From the NCBI RefSeq assembly GCF_963664415.1, contig NZ_OY761445.1, forward strand, positions 682,001-746,000: a DNA stretch of 64,000 nucleotides, read 5' to 3'. A program made the position numbers and the translations under genes. This DNA is from an uncultured Desulfobacter sp. GTDB lineage: Bacteria; Desulfobacterota; Desulfobacteria; Desulfobacterales; Desulfobacteraceae. Shown here piece by piece: positions 1 to 9,513 of this stretch (positions within the stretch are counted from its first letter, which is position 1; each line of letters begins with the position of its first letter). Below the pieces are notes generated by a model, which did no database searches, had not been told where the DNA came from, and worked only from the letters and a program-made list of their open reading frames with translations.

Positions 1-2620
1 ACATCCGCCAGCCGGACTCATTGATGGCGTTGATCATCCGTAAAATGCCCCGTTTTTCCATGAACGCCCCCATTTTTTCAATAGAGACGCCCACTTCATC
101 GGCGGCCTTGAGATTTGCAGGTATGCTCAAGTCCTGCAGTCTTGATCTCATTACATTGGCCGTTTGCATCATACCGGCCAACGGGTTGTTGATTTCATGG
201 GCCATGCCTGCGGCAAGTCCGCCGACAGAGAGCATCTTTTCGCTTTGAATCATCATTTCCTCCAGGCGCACCTGTTCGGTGACGTCGTCCACCCGGATGA
301 CTGCCCCCTCCATACTGTTATCCTTCAGGGGGAAAACAGTGATATTATCGTAACGACTCCCGGTCTTTGTTTTGCACACAACCTTAGGTGAACTGATCAC
401 CCGGCACTCACGGATGGCCGTCTCGATTTGCTGCATCTGCCCGGCCAGACTGGGAAACACCTGTGCCAGGGGCAGGCCCAGAACCATTTCCAGACTCAAT
501 CCCGTGGCTTGCCGGGCCTTACGATTCCACTGGGTCACCCGGCCCTCACGATCCACCCCCACCAACACCGACGGCATGGAATCAATAATATTTGAAAGAT
601 AATTTTTAAGATGGTGAAGCTCGCCCTCCGCCTTTTTTTGTTGGGTAATATCCCTGAATTCCACCGTTCTGACCTGTCTGCCTTTGTATGGTATGTTGTG
701 GGCTGCAAGCCGGACTGGATATTCTTCCCCGTTTTTACGCAGGCCAAAAGCTTCATAGGGTTCTTGGTAGCCCGAAGCAATCATGTCCCTTACCATGTGC
801 CTGGATCTTTGAGTAAGCAGCAGCATTCCGTCCATTCCGATCAACTCATCAACCGCATAACCGGTTATTTCCGCCAACCCTTGATTGCATTCAAGAATGC
901 GGCCTTGGTCATGGATCATAATGCCGCCAAAAGAAGCGTTATGAAGCGCTTTAAAACGTGCTTCACTCTCTTTGAGCTCATGGATGAGATGATGTAATTT
1001 TTCCTCGTCCTGTTTCTGGCGGGTAATCTCGGAAATCACTCCGATCACACCGACGATCTGGCCATCGACATTCTTGAGTGGCGTAAAATTTTCCCGAAAC
1101 CATGCATCTTCATTATGGGCCAAAGACAATTGTACTTCCATTTCGCCTTGGGGCTCACCAGACATCGCCTTGCGTATATTTTCTTCGGTCACGGATCCGC
1201 GGATAGATGAAAATACCTCCCAGGGCCTTTTCCCAAACGCCTCCTGTCTCTTTGTAAGGGTAATTTTCTCTACGGCTTTATTAAAAATCTGATACCTGAA
1301 TTCATTATCCAGAACGATGATACCTTCATTCATCGACTCAAGGATGTTGAGCAGCAGCTGTTCATTCTCCCGCAGTGCGGCTTGGGACTGCTTTCGCTGG
1401 GTAATATCCATCAAAACGCCATAATATATCAGCTCCTCATCTACCCTTCTGGGAACCGAATTACCTTCAAACCATAGTGTGTCGCCGGAAGGTTTGGTGA
1501 ATTGTCCCTCATAATGCCAGGGCGCTTCTTTTTCAAGCGCATTTTTGAGTGACATGGAAAAGCGGTCGCGATCACTTTCAGGCAGACAAGCGACAAATTC
1601 ACTAAAAAAAGGTTCCATTTCAGAATCCAAACCGAACATATCAATGACCCGCTCTCGTATCACACTGGTCAAGCGGCTCGATAATAGAGAGTTGGGATCT
1701 GCTTTGTATTGATACACGACACCCGGAACATTTGAGACAAGATCCCTTAGCCGCTCTTCGTTCTCCATCAACGCGTGTTCCATCCGCTTACGTTCAGTGA
1801 TGTCCATGGCCAGGCCCACGACGGCGGGCTCCCCGAATTCGTCTTCATCACATGGGACCTTTATGGTCCGAAGCCACCTTCTATCGCCGGCACTCTCCCG
1901 GTAAGGTTCTTCAACGATAAATATCTTCTCTCCACTTTCGATGGCTCTGCGATCGTCAGCCAGCATCCGTTCCACCTCATCCGGATCAGGGTGAACATCC
2001 CGATGCATCCGCCCCTCAAGTTCATCTACCGTCATGCCCAAACTATCTGCAATGGCCTGGTTGACCATGAGGAATCGGCCCTCTTTATTCTTTACAAAAA
2101 TCATGGAGGGTACGATATCCATTATGCGGCGCAGCATCCGCTCATTTTGACGCAATTTTTTTTCCATCTTTTTGCGGCTGCGGATGTCCTTAATGAATAC
2201 AAAGGCATACTGTTGTCCTCCATATTCCATTCGGTTACTTGTTATTTCCACGGGAATTTGGGACCCGTCCTTTTTCAGATGAACCGTTTCAAAACTATCC
2301 CATTGGCAGGTGGCAAGCGTTTCGAGATCTGTCTCCATGGCATCGGCAGACATATAAGGATCAATATCGAAAATTGATAACGCCGTTAACTCTTTTACGG
2401 TGTACCCCAGCATATCAGCGGCATAGGGGTTGGCATTGAGAATGCGTCCATCCATTGCCAGCTGGTGAATGCCGATGGAGACATTCTCAAAATAAAACCG
2501 GGTCAGACCCAAGGCAATACTTTGTGTATCCTCAGACAGTGGATTCAAGGCCGCTGTTTGGCTGCGCAGTTCACGTAGTTCGGCAATAAGTTGGGATTTG
2601 GTTTTATCCTCATCTCTCAT
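1..2620 (-). CDS. Multi-PAS sensor histidine kinase, 3' end cut by window edge
   Basis: The frame is open on the minus strand from an ATG at 2618-2620, preceded by GGGAG, to the left edge. About 873 residues are visible. The region before residue 790 reads as roughly six successive PAS/PAC-like sensor modules of about 120 residues (near 30, 150, 280, 415, 545 and 670), joined by short charged coiled linkers. A HisKA H-box follows, with HEINNPLAG around the phosphoacceptor His808. The ATP-binding domain lies beyond the window. There is no signal peptide or obvious membrane segment, so a cytoplasmic redox or small-molecule sensor is likely. The HEINNPLAG box is typical of kinases that act with sigma54-type response regulators, but no partner is visible here. 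The downstream neighbour is outside the window. Confidence 0.88.
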   Translation of the reverse strand, partial: MRDEDKTKSQLIAELRELRSQTAALNPLSEDTQSIALGLTRFYFENVSIGIHQLAMDGRILNANPYAADMLGYTVKELTALSIFDIDPYMSADAMETDLETLATCQWDSFETVHLKKDGSQIPVEITSNRMEYGGQQYAFVFIKDIRSRKKMEKKLRQNERMLRRIMDIVPSMIFVKNKEGRFLMVNQAIADSLGMTVDELEGRMHRDVHPDPDEVERMLADDRRAIESGEKIFIVEEPYRESAGDRRWLRTIKVPCDEDEFGEPAVVGLAMDITERKRMEHALMENEERLRDLVSNVPGVVYQYKADPNSLLSSRLTSVIRERVIDMFGLDSEMEPFFSEFVACLPESDRDRFSMSLKNALEKEAPWHYEGQFTKPSGDTLWFEGNSVPRRVDEELIYYGVLMDITQRKQSQAALRENEQLLLNILESMNEGIIVLDNEFRYQIFNKAVEKITLTKRQEAFGKRPWEVFSSIRGSVTEENIRKAMSGEPQGEMEVQLSLAHNEDAWFRENFTPLKNVDGQIVGVIGVISEITRQKQDEEKLHHLIHELKESEARFKALHNASFGGIMIHDQGRILECNQGLAEITGYAVDELIGMDGMLLLTQRSRHMVRDMIASGYQEPYEAFGLRKNGEEYPVRLAAHNIPYKGRQVRTVEFRDITQQKKAEGELHHLKNYLSNIIDSMPSVLVGVDREGRVTQWNRKARQATGLSLEMVLGLPLAQVFPSLAGQMQQIETAIRECRVISSPKVVCKTKTGSRYDNITVFPLKDNSMEGAVIRVDDVTEQVRLEEMMIQSEKMLSVGGLAAGMAHEINNPLAGMMQTANVMRSRLQDLSIPANLKAADEVGVSIEKMGAFMEKRGILRMINAINESGWRM

Positions 2621-2832
2621 TTTGATTCTCCCGGGGAGCCTGATCAGCGTTTGGCAAGTTGGTGGTTTCAATAATCAAGCCATGGTGTAATTTAACCACA
2701 TTTTTACCGAAATAACCACAAATGAAAATATCGCAAGGCAAGTCTATTTTAAATCTGTGGCGATTAAAAAATTGTTTCAAACCTGAAGAAAAGACAAAGC
2801 ACCCTCTGCCCGTTTTGCTCGCCCCTAACACA

Positions 2833-2864
2833 AAAACGCGGTACTGAGTCAGTACCGCGTTTTG
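2833..2864 (-). terminator. Intrinsic terminator after the carbonic anhydrase gene
   Basis: A near-perfect hairpin with arms AAAACGCGGTACTGA and its complement lies 40 bases past the stop codon of the minus-strand carbonic anhydrase. It is followed on that strand by a short T-run. It separates carbonic anhydrase from the kinase further downstream, so the kinase should have its own promoter in 2621-2830, where I see no other gene. Confidence 0.8.
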
Positions 2865-2903
2865 TTCGGCAATAATTATTTTTGAATTAAATTTTGGACA
2901 AAA

Positions 2904-3683
2904 TTATTTGGCCATTGCCTCCATGGCTCTATCAGGATTTGCTTCAACTTTCTTTAAAATTTCCATGGTTTTTGCTTCAGGCAGCCAGTCAATTTTTCCA
3001 TTTGATACGTCATAAATGGCGCCAACCACTTTGGCTTTCCCTGCGTTCACCAGATCTCGGGAAGAAGGGCTTGCCATAAACAAGTCTTCGATGCCTTTCC
3101 AAATATTTTCCTCAATTGCATAGGGTATAATATCCGTACCATGGACATGTGGGTTGTCCGCCATCGCTTTTTTCACTGCCGGGATGATGTTATCAACCAA
3201 AGGCGGTATATTTCTTTCCAATGGGTGACCGTGGCCTTGGACTGCCTTTGTCACTGCGGTTACTGCGCCGCATTGCGTATGCCCAAGCACGACAAATACC
3301 GGCGTGTTGACATGGGCAAGGCCATATTCCACAGACCCGATCTCATCAACATCAAGAACATTGCCGGCAACGCGAATCACAAAAATATCCATAACACCGG
3401 CATCAAATAAAATCTCTACCGGAACTCTGGAATCAGAGCAGGTGATTACGGTTGCATAGGCGTGATCACCCTGATCTTCTTTCCCGGCAAGTGCAAGGCG
3501 GGCCGCATCCGTATGGGGCTGGGTTGCCTTACCGGTTACAAAACGCTCATTACCTGCTTTGAGCATGGCGATTGCTTCATCGGGACTGGGTTTAACTGCT
3601 TTACTGCCACTGGCGAAAACAGGGACACTGGATAGAGCCAAGAAACAGCTGACAACTAAAACAGATTTCAAAATTTTTTTCAT
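2904..3683 (-). CDS. Exported beta-class carbonic anhydrase
   Basis: It interconverts CO2 and bicarbonate. The 259-residue protein has the beta-class zinc site: CSDSR gives the first Cys and the Asp-Arg dyad, and GHTQCGAV gives the His and second Cys. An N-terminal MKKILKS stretch with a hydrophobic core ending VFA is a signal peptide, so the enzyme should act in the periplasm. I chose the ATG at 3681-3683 because AGGAGGAGG lies 6 bases upstream and the signal peptide starts there. An in-frame upstream ATG at 3758 lacks a ribosome site and would bury the signal peptide. It appears monocistronic, with its own terminator. Many bacterial beta enzymes are cytoplasmic, so the export signal is notable. 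Confidence 0.93.
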   Translation of the reverse strand: MKKILKSVLVVSCFLALSSVPVFASGSKAVKPSPDEAIAMLKAGNERFVTGKATQPHTDAARLALAGKEDQGDHAYATVITCSDSRVPVEILFDAGVMDIFVIRVAGNVLDVDEIGSVEYGLAHVNTPVFVVLGHTQCGAVTAVTKAVQGHGHPLERNIPPLVDNIIPAVKKAMADNPHVHGTDIIPYAIEENIWKGIEDLFMASPSSRDLVNAGKAKVVGAIYDVSNGKIDWLPEAKTMEILKKVEANPDRAMEAMAK

Positions 3684-3916
3684 CGTTGGTCCTCCTCCTC
3701 TAAAATCAAAGAATAAATTTTGTGGCAAACGCTTAACCTCCAATAGGCTATAATTCACCTGTTTAAAAACAAGGAAACTGGAGAGTATCGTGACCCTTGC
3801 CGGGAAGACAAGAAAAAATTTGATATAATAAAATTTTCCCTTCGTCTTTATCAGAAAAGAAAAAAAACGAGCACGTTAAAATCAACGCAATAAACTTATG
3901 CATTGGGCATTTGACC

Positions 3917-3997
3917 GTGAAGAACACAAAGATCACGGAGGTATTAAAATACGCTCCTTCAAGATCCTCGTGCTCTTCGTCAACGTCGTGGTTCTAA
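3917..3997. repeat. Imperfect palindromic intergenic element
   Basis: In the 462-base gap between carbonic anhydrase and tex, the left part (GAAGAACACAAAGATC) and the reverse complement of the right part (GAAGAGCACGAGGATC) match imperfectly around the centre TATTAAAATA. It looks like a degenerate MITE- or REP-like hairpin. I see no coding sequence in 3684-4145. Confidence 0.45.
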
Positions 3998-4044
3998 TCT
4001 TAGAGTCCTACAAGCCATTGACTTTTTACCCTGCCCCGCTGTAA

Positions 4045-4140
4045 TAACAGCCAAAGGCTGACCTTGGTCTGTCAATACCAGGCTCACCCCACAGCGAGGC
4101 ATGAAAACAATTTAATAACTTATTGATATTTCATACAAAA
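4045..4140 (+). repeat. TAACAGCC-family dispersed repeat, copy A
   Basis: Begins TAACAGCCAAAGGCTGACCT and ends in a tail like AACTTATTGATATTTCATA. The same head is found at 25732, 28366, 47473 (minus strand) and 48998, and the tail recurs at 28430 and 22790. It lies directly before the tex start codon, so the tail may contribute to tex transcription. Confidence 0.6.
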
Positions 4141-4145
4141 CCCAC

Positions 4146-6272
4146 ATGAATATTCAAATAGCAATCAGCCGGGATACCGGACTGAAAGAAAACCAGGTAG
4201 CCGCAGTGCTGGATTTACTGGAACAAGGTTCCACAGTGCCGTTTATAGCACGATACCGCAAAGAACGCACAGGCAGCCTGGACGAGGTGGCCATCTCCGA
4301 TATCCGGGACCGGGCCAAGCTGTTAAAAGAACTCGAAGCCAGGAAACAGGCAATTATAAAATCTTTGGAGGAAAGAGCGCTTTACACCAAAGCCTTGGCC
4401 CAACAAATTGAAAATGCCGACACCATGACACGGCTGGAAGATGTGTATGAAAAGTATCGGCCCAAAAGAAGAACCCGGGCCTCAATCGCACGGGAAAAAG
4501 GGCTGGAGCCTCTGGCTTTGATGATTCTGGCACCTAAAGCCCCTGTGGACCTTCAAAAGGAAGCAAGCAAATTCATCGGTCCTGATGTGACAAACCCGGA
4601 AGAGGTATGGGCCGGTGTAAGGGACATCATTGCCGAAATCATCAACGAAGATGCATCCATCCGGTCAGGGATCAGGGATCTGTTCGTCAAAACCGCCATG
4701 ATCAGCTCAACGGCAATCAAAAGCAAAGCTGAAGAGGGTGCTAAGTTCAAGGACTATTTTGACTGGCAGGAACCGGCATTTAAAGCCCCGTCTCACAGGA
4801 TACTTGCCATGCTCAGAGGGGCTGCTGAAAAATTTTTGCGTATCCATGTCCTGCCCGAGGAAAAAAAGGCATTGCGTATCATCCATGCAATTTACCCGGG
4901 CAAAAGACAGGTTACCCCCCAAAGCCGGGAGCAGATCCTTGGCGCAGCCGAAGACGCATACAAACGGTTGTTGTCCAAATCCATTGAAAATGAGGTATTG
5001 CGCGGTCTCAAGCAAAAGGCCGATGAAAAGGCCGTGGCGGTCTTTTCGAACAATCTGCGGCAGGTGCTTCTCTCTCCTCCCCTCGGCGGCAGGCCTGTGC
5101 TTGCCATTGACCCCGGATTTCGCACCGGATGCAAAATCGCCTGCCTGGATGCCACGGGAAAGCTGGTTCACCATGATGTGATCCATCCCCATAGCCCAAA
5201 CGGAAAAACATCCGCCGCTCAGCTCATCCCAAAACTTGTGAAGCGTCACAAAATCCGGGCCATCGCCGTGGGCAACGGTACGGCCGGCCGGGAAACGGAG
5301 AGCTTTATCAGGGAACTGACACTGCCCGAAGATGTGGATGTGATCATGGTAGATGAGAGCGGGGCATCCATCTATTCAGCGTCTGAAACCGCCAGGGAAG
5401 AGTTTCCGGATCATGACATCACGGTCAGGGGGGCGGTTTCAATCGGCAGGCGGCTCATGGACCCCTTGGCCGAACTTGTCAAGGTGGAGCCCAAATCCAT
5501 CGGAGTGGGACAATACCAGCACGATGTGGACCAGAACATGCTTCAAACAGCTTTGGATGATGTGGTGGTTTCCTGCGTAAACCAGATCGGGGTAGAAGCC
5601 AATACCGCATCAAAGCAGCTTTTATCCCGGGTCTCCGGCCTGAACGCAGGCATTGCCGCCAACATGGTCAAATACAGAGACGAGAACGGCGCCTTTGTAT
5701 CCAGAACCGATTTTCTCAAGGTGCCCCGCCTGGGTAAAAAAGCATTTGAACAAGCCGCGGGATTCCTAAGAATCCAAAACGGCAAAAACCCCCTGGACCG
5801 CAGCGGTATCCACCCCGAATCCTACACCGTGGTCAAACAGATGGCCAAAGATCTTGGCTGTCGTGTGGAAGAGATGATGACCACAAAGGCCCCGGTGCAT
5901 GGCATGGACCTTACACCCTATGTCACGGAAACCACAGGTCTTCCCACCCTCAAGGACATCGTTTCCGAGCTGGCCGCCCCGGGCCGGGACCCCAGACAAC
6001 CCTTCCAAGCGTTTTCCTTTGACAAAAATATCCATGAAATCACAGACCTGGTGCCGGACATGGTTGTTCCCGGCATTGTAACCAATGTCACGGCATTTGG
6101 CGCCTTTGTGGATATCGGGGTTCACCAGGACGGACTTGTGCACATCAGTCAGTTAGCCGACCGGTTTGTCAAAGATCCCAATGAGGTTGTCAAAGTGCGG
6201 CAGCAGGTAAAGGTTCGTGTTCTTGAAGTGGATATCGCCCGTAAAAGGATTTCTCTTTCCATGAAAGGGTAA
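4146..6272 (+). CDS. tex: Tex family S1 RNA-binding protein
   Basis: Tex is a cytoplasmic nucleic-acid-binding factor linked to transcription and RNA turnover. The 708-residue protein has the family order: N-terminal helical Tex_N region with the VPFIARYRKERTG motif, a YqgF/RNase-H-like domain starting at AIDPGFRTGCK (about residue 320), helix-hairpin-helix repeats (about 480-560) with NTASKQLLSRVSGL, and a C-terminal S1 domain (about 635-708). It stops soon after the S1 domain, so it lacks the basic tail of longer homologues (about 770 residues). No clear Shine-Dalgarno sequence precedes the ATG. The TPR gene starts 22 bases downstream and is probably co-transcribed. Confidence 0.96.
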   Translation: MNIQIAISRDTGLKENQVAAVLDLLEQGSTVPFIARYRKERTGSLDEVAISDIRDRAKLLKELEARKQAIIKSLEERALYTKALAQQIENADTMTRLEDVYEKYRPKRRTRASIAREKGLEPLALMILAPKAPVDLQKEASKFIGPDVTNPEEVWAGVRDIIAEIINEDASIRSGIRDLFVKTAMISSTAIKSKAEEGAKFKDYFDWQEPAFKAPSHRILAMLRGAAEKFLRIHVLPEEKKALRIIHAIYPGKRQVTPQSREQILGAAEDAYKRLLSKSIENEVLRGLKQKADEKAVAVFSNNLRQVLLSPPLGGRPVLAIDPGFRTGCKIACLDATGKLVHHDVIHPHSPNGKTSAAQLIPKLVKRHKIRAIAVGNGTAGRETESFIRELTLPEDVDVIMVDESGASIYSASETAREEFPDHDITVRGAVSIGRRLMDPLAELVKVEPKSIGVGQYQHDVDQNMLQTALDDVVVSCVNQIGVEANTASKQLLSRVSGLNAGIAANMVKYRDENGAFVSRTDFLKVPRLGKKAFEQAAGFLRIQNGKNPLDRSGIHPESYTVVKQMAKDLGCRVEEMMTTKAPVHGMDLTPYVTETTGLPTLKDIVSELAAPGRDPRQPFQAFSFDKNIHEITDLVPDMVVPGIVTNVTAFGAFVDIGVHQDGLVHISQLADRFVKDPNEVVKVRQQVKVRVLEVDIARKRISLSMKG

Positions 6273-6294
6273 AAAAATTATTCAGGAAACCGCA

Positions 6295-8745
6295 ATGACA
6301 ATCTTAGACAATAGTAAGACGAAAAGCACCGGCAATGCAGATCAATTGATTGAGCAGGGGCTCAATCACCACAAAAAAGGGGATCTGTCCAATGCCGGGC
6401 GGTATTACAGCCAGGCCGTTCACATGGCCCCTGGCAACGCGTCTGCCTATTTGTTTCTCGGTATACTGGCAAATGAGGCTGAAAAGCCGAAACTTGCCGT
6501 TTCCATGATTAAACAGGCCATTTCACTCTCTCCCAAATTCGCAGCGGCCTACCATAATATGGGGGTGGCATTGGCCAAATTAGGCCATGAGGATGAGGCC
6601 GCCAAAAACTTTGAACGCGCATTATCCCTGGATCCGGATGCAGCGGATTATCTTTCAAAAATGTTTGAAAAAAAATCAGGTGCGTCAAAATATAAAAAAG
6701 TGGACGATTTGCCGGCACCATCTCCACAAAAGATAAAAAAACTGCCACCTATAGACCCTGGAAAAAATCATCCACCCAACGACCGGATACAACGCGTGAT
6801 CAAGCTCTATCAAGCCGGAAACATGATCCAGGCCGAGCAAACCTGTAAAAAGCAGCTCAACGATTTTCCCGATTCTTTTATGCTGCTTAATCTTTTAGGG
6901 GCTGTGGTTCAAGCCCAGGGGCGGGTTGAGGAAGCGATTGAAGCCTTTGACCGGATGTTGCATTTAAATCCGGATTTCGCTGAAGGATACTATAACCGCG
7001 GGGTGGCCTTCTCGCAGATAGGCCGAACTCAAGAGGCGGTGCAGGATTATACCATGGCCGTTGAGCTTACCCCGAATTTTTATAATGCCCATCTCAATCT
7101 TGGACTCGTGTTTGCGGCACGAGGCGATTTCAATCAGGCCGTTCAAAGTTTTAATCGCGCAATTGACATAGATCCTGATAATGCCCTTGGATACAACAAC
7201 AGGGCTTTTTCCCTGATGAATGCAGGCAAGCTGGATGCCGGCTTACAAGACTGTGAAAAAGCCATTGTCCTTGATTCCAACTTACCGGAAATTCATAATA
7301 TTCGCGGGCTGATATTTGATAAGCTTGGCAAAGCGAAAAAGGCTGTGAACAGCTTTAAAATTGCCCTTCAACTCAAGCCCGGTTCCGTTCAATTTCAGGT
7401 CAATCTTGCCAAAAGTTTAAATGAACTCAACAATTATGAACAAGCGCTAAAGTACTGTAACCAGGCGCTTGAATCCCATCCCAATTCCCCGGATGCCCAT
7501 TTTAACAGGGGCATCGCCCTGCAAGGTCTGATGCGGTTTGAAGATGCGATCGATAGTTATGACCGGACCATTGAACTTGCCCCCAAATTTTCCGATGCGT
7601 TCTGCAACAGGGGTATTTGTTTTCATCAGTTGGAACGTATCGAAAAAGGCTTTGCCGATTTGAACAAGGCCATTGAACTGAATCCGTACAATGTCAATGC
7701 CCTTTCCAACCGCGGACTGTCCCATCGTCATTTTGGGCAGTTTGAAGCAGCGAGGAAAGACTTTCAGCAGGCCCTTTCCATTAAGCCGGATGATGGCCCA
7801 ACCTTATTCAACCGGGCACTGTTGTATTTGCTCACAGGCGATTTTGAACGCGGATGGTCTGAATATGAACGGCGGTGGGAAAAATCCCAGAGAAGACATT
7901 TTTCCAATGCTAAAATTTGGAACAGCGAATCGTTATCCGGTAAAATCATATTCATATATGGAGAACAGGGGTTTGGCGATTTTATTCAATTTGTCCGATA
8001 CCTGCCGTTGCTTCAAAAGATGGGTGCACGGGTCATTTTAGAATGTAAAACAGCCTTGGCAAGGCTGATGATAAATTTTAACGGGTATGACCGGTTGCAA
8101 ATCCAAACCAATGATAATGCCAAGCCAATCAAAGAGCGATTTGACTACCATCTGCCGATCATGTCGCTGCCGAGACTGTTTAAAACAACCCTTGACACGA
8201 TTCCCTCACAGGTGTCCTATCTGACAGCAGACACAGAGTTAACCCGGATTTGGAAAAACAGAATAAAAAAGGATAACGCTTTGGATGTCGGCATTGTATG
8301 GGCTGGTAACCCCTCCCATAAAGGAGATCGGCGACGGTCCATCAGTTTAAGTCGGTTTGCACCGCTAAAAGAGATCACAGAGGTTAACCTGTACAGCCTG
8401 CAAAAAGAGCCCCATGAACTCTGGACAGATCTCTCCCCTGAGAACTTTTTCTCTTTTGATTTTGGAGAAGAGATTTCTGATTTTGCCGATACCGCCGCAA
8501 TTATCACCAACCTGGATTTAATCATTTCAGTCGACACATCGGTCGCACATCTTGCAGGGGCGCTTGGAAAGGAGACCTGGGTGCTGCTGCCCTTTTCCCC
8601 GGATTGGCGATGGCTGACCAATAGAAACGATTCTCCCTGGTATCCAGCCATGAAATTATTCAGGCAGCCCGCTTTGGGAGATTGGGATAATGTGCTTAAA
8701 AACGTGACTGCAGCGCTGAAACAAAAAATTGCACAAAAAAAATAA
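6295..8745 (+). CDS. TPR-repeat protein with C-terminal glycosyltransferase-like domain
   Basis: The 816-residue protein starts with about a dozen tetratricopeptide repeats (about residues 15-540). Repeat signatures such as AYHNMGVALAKLG and NPDFAEGYYNRGVAFSQIG recur every 34 residues. The C-terminal third (from about 550) carries GEQGFGDFIQFVRYLP and DTSVAHLAGALGKETWVLLP, which resemble the GT-B fold of heptosyltransferase/GT9 and SPINDLY/OGT-like enzymes. A short basic and proline-rich linker lies at about 120-165. No signal peptide is seen. It may glycosylate a protein or lipid in the cytoplasm, but acceptor and sugar cannot be read. AGGAAACC precedes the ATG. A bidirectional hairpin follows. 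Confidence 0.85.
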   Translation: MTILDNSKTKSTGNADQLIEQGLNHHKKGDLSNAGRYYSQAVHMAPGNASAYLFLGILANEAEKPKLAVSMIKQAISLSPKFAAAYHNMGVALAKLGHEDEAAKNFERALSLDPDAADYLSKMFEKKSGASKYKKVDDLPAPSPQKIKKLPPIDPGKNHPPNDRIQRVIKLYQAGNMIQAEQTCKKQLNDFPDSFMLLNLLGAVVQAQGRVEEAIEAFDRMLHLNPDFAEGYYNRGVAFSQIGRTQEAVQDYTMAVELTPNFYNAHLNLGLVFAARGDFNQAVQSFNRAIDIDPDNALGYNNRAFSLMNAGKLDAGLQDCEKAIVLDSNLPEIHNIRGLIFDKLGKAKKAVNSFKIALQLKPGSVQFQVNLAKSLNELNNYEQALKYCNQALESHPNSPDAHFNRGIALQGLMRFEDAIDSYDRTIELAPKFSDAFCNRGICFHQLERIEKGFADLNKAIELNPYNVNALSNRGLSHRHFGQFEAARKDFQQALSIKPDDGPTLFNRALLYLLTGDFERGWSEYERRWEKSQRRHFSNAKIWNSESLSGKIIFIYGEQGFGDFIQFVRYLPLLQKMGARVILECKTALARLMINFNGYDRLQIQTNDNAKPIKERFDYHLPIMSLPRLFKTTLDTIPSQVSYLTADTELTRIWKNRIKKDNALDVGIVWAGNPSHKGDRRRSISLSRFAPLKEITEVNLYSLQKEPHELWTDLSPENFFSFDFGEEISDFADTAAIITNLDLIISVDTSVAHLAGALGKETWVLLPFSPDWRWLTNRNDSPWYPAMKLFRQPALGDWDNVLKNVTAALKQKIAQKK

Positions 8746-8749
8746 TTAT

Positions 8750-8784
8750 AAGGCATCGCGCGAAATATTCTGCGCGGTGCCTTA
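8750..8784. terminator. Hairpin between convergent TPR gene and livF
   Basis: AAGGCATCGCGC pairs with GCGCGGTGCCTT with one G-T type mismatch and a 10-base loop. It is placed between two converging genes and probably ends transcription from both sides. Confidence 0.7.
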
Positions 8785-8799
8785 CGTTGTTTTCAAAAA

Positions 8800-9513
8800 T
8801 TATGCACCCAGGTAGGCTTTTTTCACCTCTGGATCATCAAGGAGCCTATCAGCCGGGCCTTCCAATACGAGCTTGCCGTGTTCAATCACATATCCTCTTT
8901 GGGCAAATTTGAGGGCCAGCCGGGCGTTCTGCTCCACCAGCAAAATGGTGGTGCCGTATTTATTGATCTCTTTTAAGGCATCAAACATTTCAAGCATCAG
9001 CAAAGGCGCAAGCCCCATGGAGGGCTCATCCAGAATCATGAGCTTTCGGCCGCTCAGGTAGCCTCGGCCCACGGCAAGCATCTGCTGCTCTCCGCCGGAC
9101 AGGGTGCCCGAAATCTGATTCTTGCGCTCTTCAAGACGGGGAAACAGATCAAACACCCACTTTTTATCCTTTGCAATCTGCTCGGTATCTTTTCTGGCAA
9201 AACAGGCCAAAGTTAAGTTTTCGGTTACCGTGAGGTTGCCGAATATTCTTCGGCCTTCGGGCACATGGGAGATGCCGAGCCGGGTGACCACCTTGTCGGT
9301 GCTGTAGGAGAGCACATCTTCGCCCTCAAATTCAATGACGGAACCCGGTTCACTGGGCACCATCCGGGAGATGGCGCGAAGAGTGGTGCTTTTGCCCGCA
9401 CCGTTGGCTCCGATGATGGTCACGATTTCACCGGTATTAATGCTGAAGTCCAGCCCGTGAAGCGCCTTGATATTACCGTAGGAGACTTTCAGATTCTTAA
9501 CATTCAGCTGCAT
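8800..9513 (-). CDS. livF: Branched-chain amino-acid ABC transporter ATPase LivF
   Basis: Second ATPase of a LIV-type importer, 237 residues, the normal length. Walker A is GANGAGKST (about residue 37), the signature is LSGGEQQMLAVGR, and Walker B is LMILDEPSMGLAP. The ATG overlaps the TGA of livG by one base (TGATG), so translation is coupled. It is the last gene of the five-gene minus-strand operon. The hairpin at 8750-8784 follows. Confidence 0.96.
   Translation of the reverse strand: MQLNVKNLKVSYGNIKALHGLDFSINTGEIVTIIGANGAGKSTTLRAISRMVPSEPGSVIEFEGEDVLSYSTDKVVTRLGISHVPEGRRIFGNLTVTENLTLACFARKDTEQIAKDKKWVFDLFPRLEERKNQISGTLSGGEQQMLAVGRGYLSGRKLMILDEPSMGLAPLLMLEMFDALKEINKYGTTILLVEQNARLALKFAQRGYVIEHGKLVLEGPADRLLDDPEVKKAYLGA

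Noticed and set aside
2610..2831. 73-codon minus-strand frame between the kinase start and the carbonic anhydrase terminator
   Set aside because: Overlaps the kinase start, ends up in the terminator region at its 5' side, has no ribosome site and no recognisable motif.
4707..5249. 180-codon frame antisense to tex
   Set aside because: Shadow of a conserved gene; sequence of low-information composition.
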